Shown here: positions 60,701 to 64,000 of the stretch, in pieces
How positions within the stretch are numbered: position 1 is the stretch's first letter
Layout of the letters: each line of letters starts with the position of its first letter
NCBI RefSeq assembly: GCF_900129835.1
Contig: NZ_FQXA01000002.1
Location: 620,001-684,000 of the forward strand
Source of the DNA: Stutzerimonas xanthomarina DSM 18231
Lineage (GTDB): Bacteria; Pseudomonadota; Gammaproteobacteria; Pseudomonadales; Pseudomonadaceae
Direction: 5' to 3'
Length of the DNA: 64,000 nt
Program-made: the position numbers and the translations under genes
The notes under the pieces: generated by a model
What the model was told of the DNA's origin: nothing
What the model saw: only the letters and a program-made list of their open reading frames with translations
Database searches by the model: none

Positions 60701-61257
60701 CGGCGGATACGATTTTCCGTTTCCCGGCGGCGCTCCTTGTACTTGGAGATGCCGGCTGCCTCTTCGATGAAGTTGCGCAGGTCTTCCGGCTTGGCCTCGA
60801 TCAGCTTGGAGATCATGCCTTGCTCGATGATCGAATAGCTGCGCGGCCCCAGGCCGGTGCCCAGGAAAATGTCGGTGATGTCACGCCGACGACATTTCAC
60901 ACCATTGAGAAAGTAGGTGTTCTGTGCATCGCGGGTCACCCGACGGCGGATCGAAATCTCGGCAAACGCCGCGTATTCGCCCAGCAGAGTGCCGTCCGAG
61001 TTATCGAAAATCAGCTCGATGCTGGCCTGGGTCACCGGTTTTCGGGTGTTGGAGCCGTTGAAGATGACATCCGTCATCAACTCGCCCCGCAAGTTCTTGG
61101 CCGAACTCTCGCCCATCACCCAGCGCACCGCGTCGATGATGTTGGACTTACCGCAACCGTTCGGACCGACCACAGCCGCCATGTTGCTGGGAAAGCTCAC
61201 CGTGGTGGGGTCGACGAAGGATTTGAAACCGGCGAGCTTGATGCTTTTCAGACGCAT
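57769..61257 (-). CDS. smc: Chromosome segregation ATPase Smc
   Basis: Structural-maintenance-of-chromosomes ATPase for chromosome condensation and segregation, 1162 aa, exactly the Pseudomonas length. Walker A GPNGCGKS is at 31-38. Two very long coiled coils (about 170-500 and 670-990) flank the hinge (about 505-670). The C-terminal head has signature LLSGGEKALTALALVFAIF and Walker B FCMLDEVDAPLDDANV. The start MRLKSIKLAGFKSF is the family start. It is the upstream neighbour of zipA. High confidence. Confidence 0.97.
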   Translation of the reverse strand: MRLKSIKLAGFKSFVDPTTVSFPSNMAAVVGPNGCGKSNIIDAVRWVMGESSAKNLRGELMTDVIFNGSNTRKPVTQASIELIFDNSDGTLLGEYAAFAEISIRRRVTRDAQNTYFLNGVKCRRRDITDIFLGTGLGPRSYSIIEQGMISKLIEAKPEDLRNFIEEAAGISKYKERRRETENRIRRTHENLARLTDLREELERQLERLHRQAQSAEKYQEYKAEERQLKAQLSALRWQALNEQVGQREQVIGDQEVSFEALMAEQRNADASIERLRDGHHELSERFNLVQGRFYSVGGDIARVEQSIQHGQQRLRQLQDDLREAERARLETESHLAHDRTALASLGEELAVLEPEQEIAGAAAEETAAQLEEAETTMQQWQEQWERFNQQSAEPRRTAEVEQSRIQQLEQSLERLAERRRRLEDELSLLAGDPEDAVVAEMSEQLAVGEMNLEEVSAAQELTDQQLEGLREQLQQASRAEQEALGQLQRMDGRIASLDALQQAAMDPGKGVSDWLHERGLDQRPRLAEGLRVEAGWELAVETVLGADLQAVLLDDFDGLDMSGFEQGDLRLVSAAQGHGVIGGSLLDKVDSATDLSPWLGRVRPVDDLEQALAARGSLGDGDSLISRDGYWVGRHFLRVRRAGGAESGLLARSQELARLQAERDECEAGLEQLAEQLGQLRDAQREQEERREQQRRQHQELSRQQSELNARLSASHAKLEQLSLRRRRLDEELGELSEQRALETEQLGESRLQLQDALDAMAVDTEQRESLLASRDGIREQLDRVRQDARQHKDHAHQLAVRIGSLTAQHDSIRHALERLEQQFERAVERREQLSLNLEEGEAPLEELRMKLEELLERRMGVEDELKLARLALEDSDRELRDAEKRRTQAEQQAQLLRGQLEQQRMDWQALSVRRKTLQDQLHEDGFDLHGVLATLPAGAGEAAWEVELERLAARIQRLGPINLAAIDEYQQQSERKRYLDAQNDDLAEALDTLENVIRKIDKETRNRFKETFDQINSGLQALFPKVFGGGNAYLELTGEDLLDTGVAIMARPPGKKNSTIHLLSGGEKALTALALVFAIFQLNPAPFCMLDEVDAPLDDANVGRYARLVKEMSEKVQFIYITHNKIAMEMADQLMGVTMHEPGCSRLVAVDVEAAVALVEA

Positions 61258-61423
61258 GGAGGCCTATCCGTGGCAGTCAGCGTAGGGACGAACAAGCAGA
61301 GTCGCCATGAACATCGGAAGTCCTGGAGTCGGGTGGGTGCTGGCATAAAGCCGCGGAGTCTATCACGCCGCTTTTACCGCATCCTGCGCAGCAGTACAGC
61401 TATCTGGACCCTGCAGGCTGGAC

Positions 61424-61527
61424 GTAGGGTGGGCTTCAGCCCACCGACAACGATGTACCACGTGGACTGAAGCAGAGCGTCCTCGGGCCCATGCTGGCCC
61501 TGTCAGGTGGGCTGAAGCCCACCCTAC
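61424..61527. repeat. REP pair (REPIN-like) with a degenerate third copy
   Basis: Inverted 22-bp copies at 61424-61445 and 61506-61527, 60 bases apart. Between them 61461-61477 (CGTGGACTGAAGCAGAGC-like) resembles a decayed copy. The pair lies between smc and the end of moaA. Confidence 0.88.
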
Positions 61528-61554
61528 TTGTCGATCTGCGCTAAGCCGGCTGCC

Positions 61555-62550
61555 TCAACCGCCCGTCATGCTCATGAACCGCACCACCTGCACCTGCTCA
61601 TCGGTGCGGAATTCGTGTTTCTCAGGCTTGAGCTGCAGCGCATCGACCAATGCCTGGCGCAGCCGCTCACGGTCGCCGGGGTAGCGACGCATCAGCGTCT
61701 TAAGATCCAGTGCGCCTTCGTGCCCGAGGCAGAGCACCAGCTTGCCTTCGGCGGTGACGCGCACCCGGTTGCAACTGCCGCAGAAATTATTGCTGTGGGG
61801 TGAAATGAAACCCACCTGAGTGTCGCTTCCGGCGACTTGCCAATAGCGCGACGGACCACCGGTGGTGTGGCTGCTGCGTATCAGTTGATGGCCGACTTCG
61901 ATACGCTCGCGGACCTCGTCACTGGAGCAAAATGTAATCTCACGCTCATGGCTGGAGACGTTGCCGAGCGGCATTTCCTCGATAAAGCTGATATCCAGCC
62001 CGCGCTCGACGGCGAAATTCACCAGATCCAGGACTTCATCGTCGTTACGGCCTTTCTGGATCACGCTGTTGAGCTTGATTCGATCAAACCCGGCACTGCG
62101 CGCAGCATCGATACCGGCAACGACCTGGTCGAGCATGTCGCGGCGCGTAAGTTCGGCGAAACGCTCACGCTTGAGCGAATCGAGACTGATATTCAGGCGC
62201 TTGACCCCAGCCTCGCGAAGTACCGGCGCCAGTGTTGGCAGCTGTGAGCCGTTGGTCGTGATCGCCAGATCGTCCAATTCTTCACGCGCGCCCAGTCGAC
62301 TCAGCAAGCTCGGCAAGCCCTTGCGCACCAGCGGCTCGCCACCGGTCACACGGATACGCTTTACGCCCAGGCTGATAAAGGCATCAGCCACGGCATAGAG
62401 TTCTTCCAAGGTGAGGATCTGTGCACGCGGAGCGAAAACCATGTCTTCGCTCATGCAGTAGGTGCAGCGGAAATCGCATCGATCAGTGACCGACAACCTC
62501 AGGTAGGTGATGCGTCGGCCGAATGGGTCGACCAACTTCGAATCTGGCAT
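61555..62550 (-). CDS. moaA: GTP 3',8-cyclase MoaA (molybdenum cofactor biosynthesis)
   Basis: Radical-SAM enzyme for the first step of molybdopterin synthesis, 331 aa. The SAM [4Fe-4S] cluster motif CxxxCxxC is Cys25, Cys29 and Cys32 (DRCDFRCTYCMS). The second cluster motif is in the C-terminal part (NFCGSCNRVRVTAEGKLVLC), and the chain ends MTGG, the required C-terminal diglycine. I start at 62550 (MPDSKLVDPFGRR) because GGAG lies six bases upstream; the frame extends to 62670. Only one mo-cofactor gene is visible here. Confidence 0.94.
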   Translation of the reverse strand: MPDSKLVDPFGRRITYLRLSVTDRCDFRCTYCMSEDMVFAPRAQILTLEELYAVADAFISLGVKRIRVTGGEPLVRKGLPSLLSRLGAREELDDLAITTNGSQLPTLAPVLREAGVKRLNISLDSLKRERFAELTRRDMLDQVVAGIDAARSAGFDRIKLNSVIQKGRNDDEVLDLVNFAVERGLDISFIEEMPLGNVSSHEREITFCSSDEVRERIEVGHQLIRSSHTTGGPSRYWQVAGSDTQVGFISPHSNNFCGSCNRVRVTAEGKLVLCLGHEGALDLKTLMRRYPGDRERLRQALVDALQLKPEKHEFRTDEQVQVVRFMSMTGG

Positions 62551-62800
62551 GTCGCTCTCCAACGGCTTGATGCGCATGTCTAAGACTATTCCTCCACGCC
62601 AAGTGTGGCAAAGGCTCCCGGCCTGAGTGGTTGACCGAAGACCGGCGCGAATGATCCATGCGATCCGCATCAGGCCCTAGGCGCTCCGATTCGCTTCGCA
62701 CTGATACGGCGCGCCCACGGGTGGCTGCAAGGTTTTTTTTTGGACTACCGGCTGAACTCGGAGATACTTCGCCTTCGTGTTTTGCCGGGAGCCACCGCAG

Positions 62801-63682
62801 ATGGACAACGACGCCCTCCGAACGATGAGCTGGCGCGAGCGAATCTACGTCATCATCTTTTTCACAAACACCCCGGCTGGAAAGCTTTTCGACACCACCC
62901 TCTTGTTTTTCATCTTCGCCAGCCTAGTGGTGGTGATGCTCGATAGCGTCGCAATTTACAACGACCAGTACGGCGGCGTGCTGGATGGGCTTGAGTGGTT
63001 GTTCACCGGCGTCTTTCTGATCGAGTATCTGGTGCGCATCTATTGCCACCCCGAACCACGTAAATATGTCGTCAGCTTCTACGGAGCTATCGATGTGCTA
63101 TCGGTGGTCCCGGCGTTCATAGCCTTGCTCTATCCAGACGCTGAATACTTGTTGGTGGTCCGTGCAATCCGCATGTTGCGTGTATTTCGCGTGCTCAAGC
63201 TGACGCAGTACCTAAGCCAGGCCAACTTCCTGCTGGTCGCTCTGCGCGGTAGCAAGCAGAAGATCGTTGTGTTCCTGCTCAGCGTCACGACGCTGGTACT
63301 GATCTACGGCACGCTGATGTACGTGATCGAAGGTCCGTCTAACGGGTTCACCAGCATCCCGATGAGCATCTACTGGGCGGTAGTGACCATCACCACGGTC
63401 GGCTTCGGCGACATCGTTCCGCATACACCGCTGGGCAAGGCGGTAGCGACCCTGGTGATGATCACCGGTTACTCGATCATCGCCGTGCCCACCGGCATTT
63501 TCACAGCGGAGTTGGCGACTGCGATGCGCGCCGACAGCTTGCAGCACCGCTGTCCGAGCTGCGAAAAACTCAGCCATGAACCCAACGCGTCGTTCTGTAG
63601 CCGCTGCGGGACTCAGCTATTCAAGCGCAAGGCGCTGCACGACGAAGACGCTCAGATCGCGCACGATCCACAAACCGACTGA
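62801..63682 (+). CDS. Voltage-gated-type potassium channel with C-terminal zinc ribbon
   Basis: Inner-membrane cation channel of the Kv/ion_trans family, 293 aa. Six membrane helices are visible, with arginines in the fourth (RAIRMLRVFRVLKLTQYL), the voltage-sensor pattern. The pore filter is TTVGFGD. A cytoplasmic tail ends in a zinc-ribbon-like CPSC-x10-CSRCG motif at about 250-270, which is less usual for channels. I start at the ATG at 62801 with GGGAG upstream; a GTG 24 bases earlier is the alternative. Potassium selectivity is inferred from the filter. Confidence 0.88.
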   Translation: MDNDALRTMSWRERIYVIIFFTNTPAGKLFDTTLLFFIFASLVVVMLDSVAIYNDQYGGVLDGLEWLFTGVFLIEYLVRIYCHPEPRKYVVSFYGAIDVLSVVPAFIALLYPDAEYLLVVRAIRMLRVFRVLKLTQYLSQANFLLVALRGSKQKIVVFLLSVTTLVLIYGTLMYVIEGPSNGFTSIPMSIYWAVVTITTVGFGDIVPHTPLGKAVATLVMITGYSIIAVPTGIFTAELATAMRADSLQHRCPSCEKLSHEPNASFCSRCGTQLFKRKALHDEDAQIAHDPQTD

Positions 63683-63799
63683 GCTGCGCAGTACGGGCTG
63701 AAAGTCGCCCCACTCCCGGGCGCTGCGCATCCGCTCCGAACCCCCCTGATATGAGGCTGTCACAACCTCTGACTTGCCGCTGGCTGGACGGAGACATGC

Positions 63800-64000
63800 A
63801 TGCCCTTGCTCAAACTGGTGCACTTTGCCGGGCTGCTCTGCTGGTGCGGCACCCTGCTCTACCTACCGGCGCTGATCGCGGCAGGCACTCGGCGCAGTGA
63901 CCCGCTCTTCTACCGTGACCATGCGCATCTGACGCGCATGGTGTTCAACCTGATCGGCACGCCAGCCGCGCTGGTCGCCATCGGCTCGGGTACGGCGCTT
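63800..64000 (+). CDS. CopD-family membrane protein (3' end outside window)
   Basis: First 67 codons of a gene that runs off the window. Translation gives MPLLKLVHFAGLLCWCGTLL and continues with two hydrophobic segments and a DHAHLTRMVF motif. The GTLLYLPAL and histidine pattern fit the CopD/HemJ-like family seen near copper or cytochrome genes. The start has GGAG seven bases upstream. Product assignment is tentative because only a fragment is visible. Confidence 0.6.
   Translation, partial: MPLLKLVHFAGLLCWCGTLLYLPALIAAGTRRSDPLFYRDHAHLTRMVFNLIGTPAALVAIGSGTAL

Overview
The window looks like chromosomal DNA of a Pseudomonadaceae gammaproteobacterium, most probably of the Pseudomonas stutzeri (Stutzerimonas) group. 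The reasons are the gene order fabI / ppiD-hupB-lon-clpX-clpP-tig next to a yej-type transporter, 1162-aa Smc beside zipA and ligA, the Pseudomonas-type mannitol operon, PhoX, and a GC-rich base composition. The species call is inference. I see no rRNA, tRNA, CRISPR array, prophage, transposase or integrase. Apart from a few metabolic modules the window is ordinary core chromosome.

Layout. 1-3543: yejB (5' end outside the window), yejE and yejF, an oligopeptide ABC importer, with fabI overlapping its end. 4.4-12.8 kb, minus strand: the proteostasis block tig > clpP > clpX > lon > hupB > ppiD, with hairpins between most genes. 13.2-14.2 kb: a DoxX-family gene broken by one extra TA in a (TA)5 tract, and a small cysteine-containing conserved protein. 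14.4-18.7 kb: a TRAP transporter (dctP-dctQ-dctM) facing a SAF-domain homoserine-dehydrogenase-like oxidoreductase. 18.9-28.4 kb: tpx, an AgcS sodium:amino-acid symporter, tamA-tamB, a GNAT acetyltransferase and xthA. 28.5-30 kb: a PstS-like/OmpA fusion.

30-39.7 kb is a complete mannitol/polyol system: fructokinase (mtlZ-like), mtlR, the ABC transporter mtlEFGK, mannitol 2-dehydrogenase mtlD and xylulokinase mtlY. The fructokinase lies ahead of mtlR rather than at the operon end. 40-42.3 kb: an acyl-CoA dehydrogenase divergent from a LysR regulator. 42.3-47.1 kb is a gluconate module on the minus strand: a gluconokinase fused in one reading frame to a TRAP small permease (DctQ), then dctM, dctP and a GntR-like LacI regulator. 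A GntR-type operator lies upstream of the fusion. This fusion is the most unusual gene in the window. 47.3-57.6 kb: ppiC, zapE, phoX with a PHO box, an AI-2E-family membrane protein, a YuiF/NhaC-type antiporter, queD, ligA and zipA. 57.8-64 kb: smc, moaA, a voltage-gated-type potassium channel with a C-terminal zinc ribbon, and the start of a CopD-family gene.

Themes across the window. Several carbon-source genes (mtlR, mtlE, mtlK, gluconate dctM and dctP, agcS) carry AANAANAA motifs close to their start codons, as expected for Hfq/Crc catabolite repression. A 22-bp palindromic REP element occurs five times at three intergenic sites, twice as an inverted pair. All calls come from reading the sequence and remembered protein families; no database search was run.
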